This document shows, piece after piece, positions 42,893 through 51,562 of a stretch of 64,000 nt of DNA. Within the stretch, counting starts at the first letter, position 1. Each line of letters starts with the position of its first letter. Under the pieces are notes generated by a model that saw only the letters and a list, made by a program, of their open reading frames with translations, was not told the DNA's origin and made no database searches. This stretch comes from an uncultured Acetatifactor sp. (GTDB lineage Bacteria > Bacillota > Clostridia > Lachnospirales > Lachnospiraceae): positions 32,291 through 96,290 of the forward strand of contig CAJUGH010000015.1 in the NCBI GenBank assembly GCA_910586215.1, given 5' to 3'. Position numbers and translations under genes: made by a program.

Positions 42893-43303
42893 ATGAAAAG
42901 ACTGTCAGAAACGGAATTTAAAATCATGAAAATCCTGTGGGAGCATCCGGAACCAGTAACCTCCAGCCAGATCCTGGAGGAGACCAGGGGGGAACTGGAC
43001 TGGAAGCTGGCCAGCTTGATGACAGCCTTGTCCCGCATGGCGGATAAGGGGTATGTACATTGCGACAGGAGCACCAGGACCAATTATTACAGGGCGGTGA
43101 TCAGCCGGGAGGATTACAGGATCCAGGAGAGCGATTCCTTCCTGGCGAAGCTCTATGACAGGTCAGCCACCAAATTCATTGCCAGCCTGTGCAGGCGGGA
43201 GAGGATGTCCGGGGAGGAGATCCGAAAGCTTCGGACCTACCTGGATTCACTTGGACAGAAGAACGGGGAGGACTGTCCTGGACAGGGAGAGGAAGTGCTT
43301 TAG
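42893..43303 (+). CDS. BlaI/MecI-family transcriptional repressor
   Basis: The 136-residue protein has a winged helix start MKRLSETEFKIMKILWEHPEPVTSSQIL, then WKLASLMTALSRMADKGYVHCDRS, and a C-terminal dimerisation helix (FLAKLYDRSATKFIASLCRRERMSGEEIRKLRTYL). This layout is standard for BlaI/MecI. In beta-lactamase systems such repressors are cleaved after a BlaR-type metallopeptidase senses drug; no M56 BlaR gene is next to it here, so the signal is unknown. ATG 42893 has only a weak AAGAGA upstream; the frame is open to 42767. The following genes are a lipoprotein and a sigma/anti-sigma pair. Confidence 0.88.
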   Translation: MKRLSETEFKIMKILWEHPEPVTSSQILEETRGELDWKLASLMTALSRMADKGYVHCDRSTRTNYYRAVISREDYRIQESDSFLAKLYDRSATKFIASLCRRERMSGEEIRKLRTYLDSLGQKNGEDCPGQGEEVL

Positions 43304-43515
43304 AGTATCGATCTGCACAGGTGGAATTTTTTTGTCTGCATTTTGTCCCGATCTCTATTTTCTCCTACTATATAGGTATAGGGTATGGATCTGGCAGATG
43401 CCCAGAAGCAGCCGGATGCCAGAACAGCATGGACGGGAGGATCAGTCAAATGTTTCACAAGGGAGCAGAAAACGGGGAAAGACAGAGGGAGAAAGGAGAA
43501 AATAAGAAGAGAAAA

Positions 43516-44829
43516 ATGGAAAAAAGGAGGCTTAGGGGAGTGGGAAGGAGCACGGCCATGCTGCTTGCCTGTGCGCTTCTGGCGGGCTGTGGACAGGGGG
43601 AAGGGAACCCCGCGGGAGACTTGCAGGAGTTGGATCCCGCAATCCTGGAGGCATCCCGGGAAACCGGGGGACCGGACGGCCAGGAGGGGCCGGGGACTGG
43701 ACATAACGGAGGAACCCAGACAGGAGCGACGCCAGCAGGAAATGGTGGAACAGGGAATACAGGGGATGTGGCAGGTGGGGACTCCCAGGGCTATCCCAAG
43801 GGGGATCGGATAGAAGAACAGTCCTTTGAGGTGGATCTGAGACCCCTGGGAAAAGTGACATTTGCCTCCTATGAGCCAGATCCGTCAGGGAATCCCCTGG
43901 CAGATGTGGTATTCCAGATGGAACGGGAGGGACAGGTGCTCCTGCAGCTTCCAGGAACCGAAGAGGGAAATGTGGCAATGGAACTGTTCCATCAGGTGGA
44001 GGCAGTCTCTTTCCTGGATTACAACAATGACGGCTATGATGATATCATTGTAATTCTCAGCTACTATTTTGGCGCAGGCCCCCAGGCAGCCACTTCCCAT
44101 TCCAGGGTCCGCTATTATAAAGGATCCGCAGAAGGCAGTTTTGTCTATGAGAAAGAGGCATCGGAAGCTGCCTCCGGTGCCCTGGCAGAGATTACGGTGG
44201 AGACGGCCAAGGGATTTATCGGGGTGAAGACTGAGGACACACCCGCAGAGTGGACCGGAACCAGGGATCTACAGACAGCGGTGGGCAGCCTGGAACCCTG
44301 GCAGCAGGCATATCTGGACTATCTGGACGGGGAGTCCCGGGTGGAGTCCCAGAAGGGTTACACGTTGATCTGCCTAAGCGACACGGAGATTCCCCAGCTT
44401 GTGGAGGTAGGTGACAGTGAGGCCAACGGCTGCCGCATTGTGGCCTATGGGGAGGGCCGGGTTCATGTGACCCAGCTTGACAGATTACATTTTCACTATA
44501 TCCCGGATTCCAATCTATTGTGCAATTCTGACGGACTGATGGATTATTATTACGACAATGTGTACAGGCTGGAAAATGGGGAATTGAAGACGGTTGCATC
44601 GGGGCATTATGGGAAGCTGGACGATGGCCCCATGGAATTTGACCAGAACGGGGAACCTGTCTACCAGTATGAGTGGAACGGAACCAGAGTGGATAAGGAA
44701 GCTTATGCCCAGGCCCTGGCCCAGGTATATGATACCACCCAGGCGGTGGATTATGACTACGGCAGCCTGTATACCGTGGATGAGGTGAAGCGAGTCATCA
44801 GGGACTACAGGAAAGAACCAGGAGCATAG
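43516..44829 (+). CDS. Lipoprotein with an FG-GAP/VCBS-like motif
   Basis: The 437-residue protein begins with a basic stretch and a hydrophobic signal ending in a lipobox, LLACALLAGC, so it should be lipid-anchored outside the cell. Residues 40-95 are a low-complexity Gly/Thr/Asn/Pro linker. The mature domain contains FLDYNNDGYDDIIVIL, a calcium-binding-like DxNxDGxxD motif seen in FG-GAP/VCBS repeats. I do not recognise the rest. ATG 43516 is chosen because it gives a proper signal peptide; the open frame starts far upstream at 43189. An ECF sigma gene follows 43 bases downstream. Confidence 0.7.
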   Translation: MEKRRLRGVGRSTAMLLACALLAGCGQGEGNPAGDLQELDPAILEASRETGGPDGQEGPGTGHNGGTQTGATPAGNGGTGNTGDVAGGDSQGYPKGDRIEEQSFEVDLRPLGKVTFASYEPDPSGNPLADVVFQMEREGQVLLQLPGTEEGNVAMELFHQVEAVSFLDYNNDGYDDIIVILSYYFGAGPQAATSHSRVRYYKGSAEGSFVYEKEASEAASGALAEITVETAKGFIGVKTEDTPAEWTGTRDLQTAVGSLEPWQQAYLDYLDGESRVESQKGYTLICLSDTEIPQLVEVGDSEANGCRIVAYGEGRVHVTQLDRLHFHYIPDSNLLCNSDGLMDYYYDNVYRLENGELKTVASGHYGKLDDGPMEFDQNGEPVYQYEWNGTRVDKEAYAQALAQVYDTTQAVDYDYGSLYTVDEVKRVIRDYRKEPGA

Positions 44830-44872
44830 AGAGGTACGGCTCGTGGACTGAGACAAAAGGTAAGAATGGGGT

Positions 44873-45427
44873 ATGTCTATGGAAGATTCGGGGATTGTGG
44901 CGCTGTATTTTGAACGGTCAGAACGGGCACTTTTGGAGACAGAACGGAAATACGGCGCATTCCTGCACCAGGTGGCGTACAATATCCTGCACAACCTCTG
45001 TGACACGGAAGAAATCATCAACGACACATACATGGGTGCCTGGAAAGCCATGCCGCCTACCAGGCCGGATAACCTAAAACACTTTCTCTCCCGCATTACG
45101 CGGAATCTGTCCTTCGACAGGCTGGATTACCTGCATGCGGGGAAGCGGCAGGCGCTGTTTGTGGAACTGGATGACTGCATCCCGGATGGGAGGAGCGATA
45201 TGGAGGATATGTGGGAAGCCAGGGAGATCGGCAGGGTGCTGAACAAATTCCTGGGAACACTGGATGCCAGGGATTGTGCCGTGTTCCTGGCCAGGTACTA
45301 CTATGCCTATTCCATCAAAGAGGTAGCGGACCAGTATGCCCTTCCTGTGCGCCGGGTGAAGTACCTGTTGTCCAAGACCAGGAAGAAGCTGCAGGATTTC
45401 CTGGCCAGTGAGGGGGTGGTGCTGTGA
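44873..45427 (+). CDS. ECF-type RNA polymerase sigma factor
   Basis: The 184-residue protein has a region 2 (FLHQVAYNILHNLCDTEEIINDTYMGAWKAMPP, with the -10 recognising part NLKHFLSRITRNLSFDRLDYL) and a region 4 helix-turn-helix (SIKEVADQYALPVRRVKYLLSKTRKKLQDFL). ECF sigma factors are usually silenced by a membrane anti-sigma factor, and the overlapping gene downstream fits that role. Starts at 44873 and 44879 are both possible; the RBS is weak. Its target promoters are unknown. Confidence 0.9.
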   Translation: MSMEDSGIVALYFERSERALLETERKYGAFLHQVAYNILHNLCDTEEIINDTYMGAWKAMPPTRPDNLKHFLSRITRNLSFDRLDYLHAGKRQALFVELDDCIPDGRSDMEDMWEAREIGRVLNKFLGTLDARDCAVFLARYYYAYSIKEVADQYALPVRRVKYLLSKTRKKLQDFLASEGVVL

Positions 45428-47169
45428 GGAATAGGGAAGGGTGGGACGATTCCGGGAAGGATCTAAGGACAGCCAGGCTGAATGAAGCCTTCCAGTATAT
45501 AGATGACAGGTTCCTGGATCTGGTGGAGCAGGAGAGGCGGTCTGGGCACAAACCGGGGAATCGCCAGGGGAAGAGGACTTCCGGGACAGGGAAAGAACCC
45601 GGCTCCAGGAGACACACCTGGGCTGTGCTGGGAGCAGCGGCGGCCTGTTTCCTGGTACTGCTGGTACTCCCAGCGGGGGTAATCGCCAAAGACTGGCTGG
45701 GACTGCGCAGCCTCCTGCTGCCAGGAATGAGTGGGGGGCAGGAAAGAGGGGAGGAGATACTGGCCGGATACCTGGAGAGTCCGGGGGTGCAGGCGGCTGC
45801 CCAGTGGAATGCGCTCTTACAGGAACAGGATGCATCTTGCAGCAACGGGAAGGAAGAGGTAGGGACGAAGAATGCAGGGACGGGTAATCCAGGAGCGGGA
45901 GACCCTGGGGATAGTACAGAGAGTTTCTGGCCCAGTGCCTGGACAGTATACGGGGTATCTGACCGGGAACTGGGAGAAAAGCTGAATGACATAGCGGTCC
46001 GGTATGGTCTGCTGCTCCATGAGGGAAAAAGCGTGATTACCCTGGAGGAACTGGAACAGATAATAGGGGGAAGATTCCTGGGGGGAATCCAGCCAGGGAA
46101 GGGTACAGAGGAATGCATTCTGTATGAGGATGGCTCTTTTGCCTTTACCGGGGAGACTGCCCTGAAGGGATACGGTACAGTGGAATTCTGGTTCTGCCGG
46201 GCTGGCAAGCGTTTCCTCCAGGAGAACCTGCCCCTGGCAGGCAGTGACGGGAACTATGCCTGTAAGCTGTATGAAAATGCAGGTGGGGAACCTGTGCTGC
46301 TTGTGTGGAATGACCAGTCGGCCCTGGTTCTGGCAGAGTATACAACCTGGTATGTGGCCGTGGAAATGGAGCCTGTCCCAGGGCATTCCCCGGAGGCGGG
46401 CCTGCGGGAACTGGCAGACAGAATGGATTTCACCAACATAAAGTATGGAGCGATTCCCGGAGTCCAGGGATATGTGGAACTGCCAGGGGAGGTGGAGATC
46501 GGGGTCTCCGGTTATGGGGACAGTCCGGAGGCGAAGGCCCTGGCTGAGTGGCAGGAGTTTCTGGACGGATACGATGTAGACGGCAGGGTGCTGGAGCAGG
46601 CACCATGCATTTTCTATGCGGAAGGACGCAACGACTGGTATCAGTACAATGTCTATTCCTATGAAATGGGGGAAAAGCTGGATGAGATTGCCCGGAAGTA
46701 TGGGCTGAAGCTGCATACGGATATGGGAATCATGGAACCGGAAGAGATGGAGCGGCAGGTCGGGGGAAGCTTCCTGTCAGAAGACTGTATATCTTATTGG
46801 GGCTATATGTATGAAGACGGGAGCTTTCACATGGATGGGGCAGCCATGGTGGTGCCAGGCCAGCTCACGGATTTCCAACTGAGGCGTGCCGTGAAGGGAA
46901 CCCTGGATGAGGTCGCCTTGAATGTGGGGCGGCTGGAGGATTACCAGGAGTGGCAGTATCTGACAGAAGGGGGGGAGTGGGTGCTGCTGGTTCTGGGGCC
47001 GTATAAAGCCATGGTTTTCGGGAATTTTGAGGAGTGTTTTGTCTCCGTGAATGTGCTGTCGGGAACTGTGGACGGGATCACCCAGGAGAACCTGCAGGAA
47101 CTGGCAGAGAAGATCCGGTTTAGGGTGTTGCGGAAGATCCAGGTGCCGGATCTGGGCCAGGAACCATGA
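45424..47169 (+). CDS. Membrane protein, probable anti-sigma factor
   Basis: The GTG start overlaps the sigma factor stop (GTGA), so translation is coupled. Residues 1-60 are cytoplasmic with LNEAFQYIDDRFLDLVEQER, a helix seen in Lachnospiraceae anti-sigma proteins; one membrane helix follows (AVLGAAAACFLVLLVLPAGVIA). The remaining 500 residues are extracytoplasmic with a duplicated motif: two segments have EKLNDIAVRYGLLLHEGKS and EKLDEIARKYGLKLHTDMG, followed by EELEQIIGGRFL and EEMERQVGGSFL. A low-complexity stretch (NAGTGNPGAGDPGDS) sits between helix and repeats. It most likely holds the sigma factor at the membrane until a surface signal arrives. I infer this from context. Confidence 0.72.
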   Translation: MRNREGWDDSGKDLRTARLNEAFQYIDDRFLDLVEQERRSGHKPGNRQGKRTSGTGKEPGSRRHTWAVLGAAAACFLVLLVLPAGVIAKDWLGLRSLLLPGMSGGQERGEEILAGYLESPGVQAAAQWNALLQEQDASCSNGKEEVGTKNAGTGNPGAGDPGDSTESFWPSAWTVYGVSDRELGEKLNDIAVRYGLLLHEGKSVITLEELEQIIGGRFLGGIQPGKGTEECILYEDGSFAFTGETALKGYGTVEFWFCRAGKRFLQENLPLAGSDGNYACKLYENAGGEPVLLVWNDQSALVLAEYTTWYVAVEMEPVPGHSPEAGLRELADRMDFTNIKYGAIPGVQGYVELPGEVEIGVSGYGDSPEAKALAEWQEFLDGYDVDGRVLEQAPCIFYAEGRNDWYQYNVYSYEMGEKLDEIARKYGLKLHTDMGIMEPEEMERQVGGSFLSEDCISYWGYMYEDGSFHMDGAAMVVPGQLTDFQLRRAVKGTLDEVALNVGRLEDYQEWQYLTEGGEWVLLVLGPYKAMVFGNFEECFVSVNVLSGTVDGITQENLQELAEKIRFRVLRKIQVPDLGQEP

Positions 47170-47230
47170 ACAGGAAAAGTTTTGTCTGGAAAGTGAACGC
47201 CTCTCTTTCAGCGCACATGGGGGGATACGA

Positions 47231-47605
47231 ATGGAAAAAGGAAGGGGAGATTTCCCGCTGGATTGGGAAAGGACAGGAAAGAAGGAAGAGGTCAGTGGGA
47301 GCAGCGGGAAAGTTTTTAAGGTGGAAGGACTGCTCCTGGATGATTTGCACAGGATGGTGATGGTGAACCAGGGGGAAGTGCGGCTTACCCCCATAGAATA
47401 TGAGATCCTGCGGCTCTTGATCATGGAGCGGGGTAAGGTATTCTCCAGCGATGAGATCTATAGGAAGGTGTGGAATCTGCGCCCGGTGCGGGTGGATAAC
47501 ACCATAGCAGTGCATGTCCGGCATATACGGGAGAAGATCGAGGCAGATCCTGCCAGGCCACAGTACTTGAAGGCAGTGTGGGGCAGGGGATATATGGTGG
47601 GGTAG
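47231..47605 (+). CDS. Stand-alone OmpR/PhoB-type winged-helix DNA-binding protein
   Basis: The 124-residue protein contains only the effector half of an OmpR-type regulator: EVRLTPIEYEILRLLIMERGKVF, DEIYRKVWN, NTIAVHVRHIREKIEADPARP and VWGRGYMVG. No receiver domain is encoded upstream in any frame; that space holds the end of the anti-sigma gene. ATG 47231 has a GGGGGG-type RBS, and the first 35 residues are charged and low in complexity. It may be a phosphorylation-independent regulator or a relic of a full-length response regulator. It lies 61 bases after the anti-sigma gene. Confidence 0.75.
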   Translation: MEKGRGDFPLDWERTGKKEEVSGSSGKVFKVEGLLLDDLHRMVMVNQGEVRLTPIEYEILRLLIMERGKVFSSDEIYRKVWNLRPVRVDNTIAVHVRHIREKIEADPARPQYLKAVWGRGYMVG

Positions 47606-47613
47606 ACACGGCT

Positions 47614-48003
47614 TCATGTCTCGTGGTCGGCCAGGAAGGGATCCCCGATGTCCAGGCGGACAGGGGGGCTCTGGGGTATAGGGGAAGGGGTAGCCTGGCT
47701 GGGGCCGGGTTTGAAAGGATCCAGAGTAGATTCTGTGACAGGTACAGGTGGCAGGGGCATCTGGACAGTCTGGCCCGGAGCAGGGCATATTGGGGCAGGA
47801 GGACAGCCGTGGGGACAGTCCTCCTGCCCCAATTGTCTACAGAATTGCAGGTTGGCCCGGATCAGATTGTACTGTAGCAGGAACTTCAAGGCCTGGGAGA
47901 GACCTGCGGGGGTGTCGCAGTCCACTTCGCATATGTCCTTGAGGGAATGGGAGAGATTCAGGATATCAATGGAGGAGATTGCCATGGCTGCCACACTTCT
48001 CAT
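47614..48003 (-). CDS. Hypothetical protein with a proline-rich C-terminus
   Basis: The 129-residue frame lies on the minus strand in an otherwise empty gap. It starts with AGGAAAG close before ATG 48003. The first 60 residues (ISSIDILNLSHSLKDICEVD, LSQALKFLLQYNLIRANLQF) look like folded helical protein; the last 60 are Pro-rich (CPPAPICPAPGQTVQMPLPP) and low in complexity. No family is recognised. It is convergent with the winged-helix gene, with 8 bases between the stops. Overlapping plus-strand frames look less protein-like. Confidence 0.45.
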   Translation of the reverse strand: MRSVAAMAISSIDILNLSHSLKDICEVDCDTPAGLSQALKFLLQYNLIRANLQFCRQLGQEDCPHGCPPAPICPAPGQTVQMPLPPVPVTESTLDPFKPGPSQATPSPIPQSPPVRLDIGDPFLADHET

Positions 48004-48141
48004 GTCTTTCCTGTTACTTTATGCAGATGGGCTTGTCTGGGTACCGCTGATTGCCTGGTTATGCCAATGGTGTAGTGCTTTTTGGGAGGGCGGGTGTTTG
48101 GGGCACGGTGTGAAATGGGGATAGTTTTTTGGTAGCCAGAA

Positions 48142-48150
48142 TGCTATAAT
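48142..48150 (+). promoter_or_regulatory. Extended -10 element before the EamA gene
   Basis: TGCTATAAT, an extended -10 with perfect TATAAT (48145-48150), lies 32 bases before the ATG. No good -35 is visible. Confidence 0.5.
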
Positions 48151-48181
48151 TGTCCTATCAACCAGAAAGAAGGGAAGAAGC

Positions 48182-48595
48182 ATGTGGTTTGTGTTTGCGT
48201 TGCTGTCCGCGGTTTTTGCCGCCCTTACCTCTATATTTGCCAAGATCGGCATTGACGGGGTGAATTCCAACCTGGCTACAGCCATCCGCACTACCGTGGT
48301 CCTGGCCATGGCCTGGGGGATGGTGTTTCTGACAAAAACCCAGGGTGGGATCATTGCCATCAGCAGGAAGAGCTGGATCTTCCTTATTATCTCCGGGCTG
48401 GCTACAGGGGCTTCCTGGCTGTGCTATTACAGGGCTATCCAGATGGGGGAGGTGTCAAAGGTAGTGCCCATTGACAAGCTGAGTGTGGTGATCACCCTGG
48501 CGCTGGCCTTTTTGTTCCTCCATGAGCAATTTACCGTAAAATCCCTGGTGGGGTGTGTGCTAATCGGGGCAGGGACGCTGGTGATGGTGCTTTGA
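48182..48595 (+). CDS. EamA-family (DMT) small transporter
   Basis: The 137-residue membrane protein has one EamA repeat with four to five helices: FALLSAVFAALTSIFAKIG, TAIRTTVVLAMAWGMVFL, IFLIISGLATGASWLCYYRA, KVVPIDKLSVVITLALAFLF, LVGCVLIGAGTLVMVL. Single-repeat members must pair to make a transporter. The substrate is unknown; the superfamily exports amino acids and other metabolites. GGGAAG lies seven bases before the ATG. It stands alone ahead of recJ, with a gap of 92 bases. Confidence 0.92.
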   Translation: MWFVFALLSAVFAALTSIFAKIGIDGVNSNLATAIRTTVVLAMAWGMVFLTKTQGGIIAISRKSWIFLIISGLATGASWLCYYRAIQMGEVSKVVPIDKLSVVITLALAFLFLHEQFTVKSLVGCVLIGAGTLVMVL

Positions 48596-48687
48596 TTTCA
48601 TCCATTGTTTGTGCCGATTGCATCGGCATAACAGAATGTGTGAAGGAAAGGAAGATTTTCTAAGGAATAAAAAGGGAAAACGATACG

Positions 48688-50532
48688 ATGGAGAAATGGT
48701 ATGTGGCGGCCAAGAAGGCCGATTTTGACAAATGGGCGGCAGACTTCCGGATCAGCCCTGTGGTAGCCAGGATCCTGCGGAACCGGGATCTGACGGAGGA
48801 AGGACAGGTGCGGGCTTTCCTGTATGGTACCCTTGCGGACTGCCATTCCCCCTGGCTGCTGAAAGATATGGACAAGGCGGTGGGATATCTTCTGGAAGCA
48901 GTGGAGGCAGGAACCTATATCCGGGTGATCGGGGATTATGATGTGGACGGGATCTGTTCTGCCTACATCCTTACGAGAGGCCTACAGTTTCTGGGAGCAA
49001 AGGTGGATACGGCGATTCCTCACCGCATCCACGACGGCTATGGACTCAATGACCACTTGATACAGGAGGCGAAGGAGGACGGGGTGGGCATGATCCTCAC
49101 CTGTGACAACGGGATCGCCGCCGCTTCCCAGATCTCCCTGGCGCATTCCCTGGGGATCCAGGTGATTGTGACGGATCATCACGAAGTGCCGTTTTCCATG
49201 GAGGAGACGGGGAAAACCCAGGAGAATGGGGCGGCGGATGGCGGGAGGGGGTCGGATGACGGGAAAGCACCAGATGGCGGGGCAGGGAGGATCCGCCGGG
49301 AACTGCTGCCCCCGGCCCTGGCGGTGATTGATCCCAAGCAGGCGGCCTGTAGCTATCCCTTTCCAGGGATCTGCGGCGGTACAGTGGCCTATAAACTGGT
49401 GCAGGCCCTGGCGGAGAAGACAGGAAATGACAGTCTGTGGGAGTCCATGTCAGAACTGCTGGAATTTGCGGCCCTGGCAACGGTGTGCGATGTGATGGAG
49501 CTGAAGGATGAGAACCGGATCCTGGTGAAGGAAGGACTGGGCCGCATGCGTCAGACCGCAAATCTGGGACTCCGCGCCTTGATGGAGGTCAATGGGATCC
49601 AGCCGGGACGTCTGGATGCCTATCATCTGGGATTTGTGCTGGGTCCCTGCCTCAATGCCACAGGACGGCTGGACACTGCCAGACGTGCCCTGGAACTGTT
49701 ACAGAGTACTTCCCTGGCAGAGGCCATGGAGGCAGCCAGGGAGTTGAAAGACCTCAATGACAGCCGCAAACACCTGACCACCCAGGGGGTGGAAGCGGCC
49801 CAGGCTTACCTGCAGCAGCACCGGATGACAGGGGACAAGGTCATGCTGGTCTTCCTGCCGGATGTCCATGAGAGCCTGGCAGGGATCATTGCAGGGCGGA
49901 TCCGGGAGAAGTATAACCATCCGGTTTTTGTACTGACCAGGGCAGAGGAAGGTGTGAAAGGTTCTGGCCGTTCTATTGAAGGATACCATATGTACGAGGC
50001 TATGACCCAGGTGGGACAGTACTTTACCAAGTTCGGGGGACATGCCATGGCAGCAGGGCTGTCCATGCGGGAAGAGGATATAGAAGCCCTGCGCAGGGAA
50101 CTGAATGCCAGGTGTACCTTGGCAGAGGAAGATTTTGTGCCAAGAGTACATATTGATGTACCCATGCCCATAGATTATGGGGATGAGAAGCTGGCGGAGG
50201 AGCTGGAATTGCTCCAGCCCTTTGGCGTAGGGAACCCTAAACCTTTGTTTGCACAGAAAGACCTGGTTTTCCTGGCAGGCAGCAGGATGGGGGCAAACAA
50301 GAATTTTGCCAGGTTCCGGGTGCAGACGCCGGCAGGTAATATCCGGCAACTGGTATATTTCGGGGATCTGGATGCCTTTGGCGCTTTCCTGGAGGAGAAG
50401 CATGGACCGGGAAGTGAGGAGGCCCTGTACAATGGAAAGGCGCATTTTCCGGTATCTGTGGTATATCAGATGGGAAAGAATACCTACCGGGGCGTGACGG
50501 AAGTGCAGTATGTGATGCAGCACTATTGCTGA
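48688..50532 (+). CDS. recJ: Single-stranded-DNA-specific exonuclease RecJ
   Basis: The 614-residue protein has the DHH phosphoesterase motifs: VIGDYDVDGICSAYIL (DxDxDG), LTCDNGIAA, VIVTDHHEVPF (DHH), FAALATVCDVM, and in the DHHA1 part KFGGHAMAAGLSMREED. It then has a C-terminal OB-like domain. RecJ degrades single-stranded DNA 5' to 3' in recombination and repair. A hydrophilic low-complexity insertion (ENGAADGGRGSDDGKAPDGG, about 49205-49290) follows the DHH motif where related enzymes have a shorter loop. The start has an AAAGGGAAA region upstream. Confidence 0.95.
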   Translation: MEKWYVAAKKADFDKWAADFRISPVVARILRNRDLTEEGQVRAFLYGTLADCHSPWLLKDMDKAVGYLLEAVEAGTYIRVIGDYDVDGICSAYILTRGLQFLGAKVDTAIPHRIHDGYGLNDHLIQEAKEDGVGMILTCDNGIAAASQISLAHSLGIQVIVTDHHEVPFSMEETGKTQENGAADGGRGSDDGKAPDGGAGRIRRELLPPALAVIDPKQAACSYPFPGICGGTVAYKLVQALAEKTGNDSLWESMSELLEFAALATVCDVMELKDENRILVKEGLGRMRQTANLGLRALMEVNGIQPGRLDAYHLGFVLGPCLNATGRLDTARRALELLQSTSLAEAMEAARELKDLNDSRKHLTTQGVEAAQAYLQQHRMTGDKVMLVFLPDVHESLAGIIAGRIREKYNHPVFVLTRAEEGVKGSGRSIEGYHMYEAMTQVGQYFTKFGGHAMAAGLSMREEDIEALRRELNARCTLAEEDFVPRVHIDVPMPIDYGDEKLAEELELLQPFGVGNPKPLFAQKDLVFLAGSRMGANKNFARFRVQTPAGNIRQLVYFGDLDAFGAFLEEKHGPGSEEALYNGKAHFPVSVVYQMGKNTYRGVTEVQYVMQHYC

Positions 50533-50671
50533 GCAGGGCTGTGGGAAGGAACCGTCTTTATGCCACTTTCATACATAGTTTATGTTTTTCTTAGAAAACG
50601 GACACAGAATGAACACAATTCTTCTGTAAGATAAGCCTTAGATAGTTGATGTAGAAATCACTATCTCCCCC

Positions 50672-50727
50672 CTCATAAGAAGCAGAATCCCCCTGGTGAA
50701 AGCCAGGGGGATTCTGCTTCTTATGAG
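50672..50727. terminator. Perfect 25-bp hairpin between convergent genes
   Basis: Arms 50672-50696 and 50703-50727 are perfect reverse complements with a six-base loop TGAAAG. It lies between recJ and a minus-strand remnant, so a bidirectional terminator is plausible, but no T-tract follows on either strand. A fold-back element of mobile origin is the alternative. The surrounding 260 bases hold no gene. Confidence 0.55.
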
Positions 50728-50795
50728 TTGCCGGCATGTGGGACAAGCCTTGTGGAGTACCGGGGGTTGTCCCTGACTGCAATTGGAAGGGCTTA

Positions 50796-51125
50796 TCACC
50801 TGGCCGGCATCTGAAAATCTACCAGTGCTTTGTTCAAGTAATCGTTAAAAGGTTTCATGATGCGAAAAAGCGCGGTTGCTTTTGTGAGAAAGGCCTCAGC
50901 ATCCTGTAGCTCTTCATCTGCGATGGGATATTCCAGATACCAGCTTTTATACTTCAAATATTCTGCCTGCGGATGGCTCTTGTCATATCCGGCTGGGACA
51001 TTTTTCAGTGCCGCTCCATGTACGGAGAAATATTTCTGGAATTCCGGGTCTTTGATAATGGCTTCTAATTCTTTTCCGTTTGGTACGATGTAGTCCCGTA
51101 CCATGGTGGTTGCCTCCTTGAACAT
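50796..51125 (-). pseudogene. DUF2461-family protein, C-terminal remnant
   Basis: The 109 residues (VPNGKELEAIIKDPEFQKYF, LKNVPAGYDKSHPQAEYLKYKSWYLEYPI, FNDYLNKALV) match by eye the C-terminal half of DUF2461/TIGR02453 proteins, normally about 220 residues. The N-terminal half is missing; upstream there is only unrelated intergenic sequence with the second structured repeat. The present ATG is in an altered context (MFKEATTMVRDY), though a GGAGG lies not far upstream. Probably non-functional. Confidence 0.65.
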
Positions 51126-51332
51126 ATCTGCAAACAGACCACCACCTAAAAAGGACTGGTAAGTGCCAGGTCTCTCTGGGTAAGGTTGTGCTGTTTTCTT
51201 CGCTCCTTCAGATTCACATGGATACCTCCCTTTGTACTTTGCCAGAAGATAAAAAGCTGACTTTAGTATACGCCTTTTCGCGTATGCCGGTTAGGGGGAT
51301 TTTGAATTGTGAGATTATATGGAATAGAGTAT

Positions 51333-51440
51333 GTTATTGTTCACTTGTGCCACCGCAAGGTGTTGTCACGCGCTTCCGGCGTGACAAACCCGAGACTGCC
51401 GTGCAGTGCATCTGTTGCTGTGAACGGAGTGAACAGTAAC
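51333..51440. repeat. Structured repeat element, copy 2
   Basis: This is the second copy of the element at 31998-32140. It has the TCACGC / GCGTGA hairpin (51366-51384), the identical stretch GACAAACCCGAGACTGC (51383-51399) and the terminal stem GTTGCTGT / ACAGTAAC (51414-51440). It lacks the extra internal hairpin of copy 1, being 35 bases shorter. It lies in the roughly 430-base gap upstream of the AraC gene, where I otherwise see only a TATAAT at 51528-51533. Confidence 0.75.
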
Positions 51441-51562
51441 CAGGGTATCATTTGGATGATATGGTCAGAAAGGATGAACCAGACAAACTGGTGCAAGCAT
51501 GGACAGGACTTTTAGGGCATGATACACTATAATCAGTATAACAGGCAGGAGGAAACAAAGTG

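Noticed and set aside
43189..43515. Long N-terminal extension of the lipoprotein
   Set aside because: It would bury the lipobox signal peptide; the upstream part overlaps the BlaI gene in another frame.
47648..48124. 158-residue plus-strand ORF
   Set aside because: Low-complexity Gly/Arg/Trp composition with no RBS; the minus-strand frame is more protein-like.
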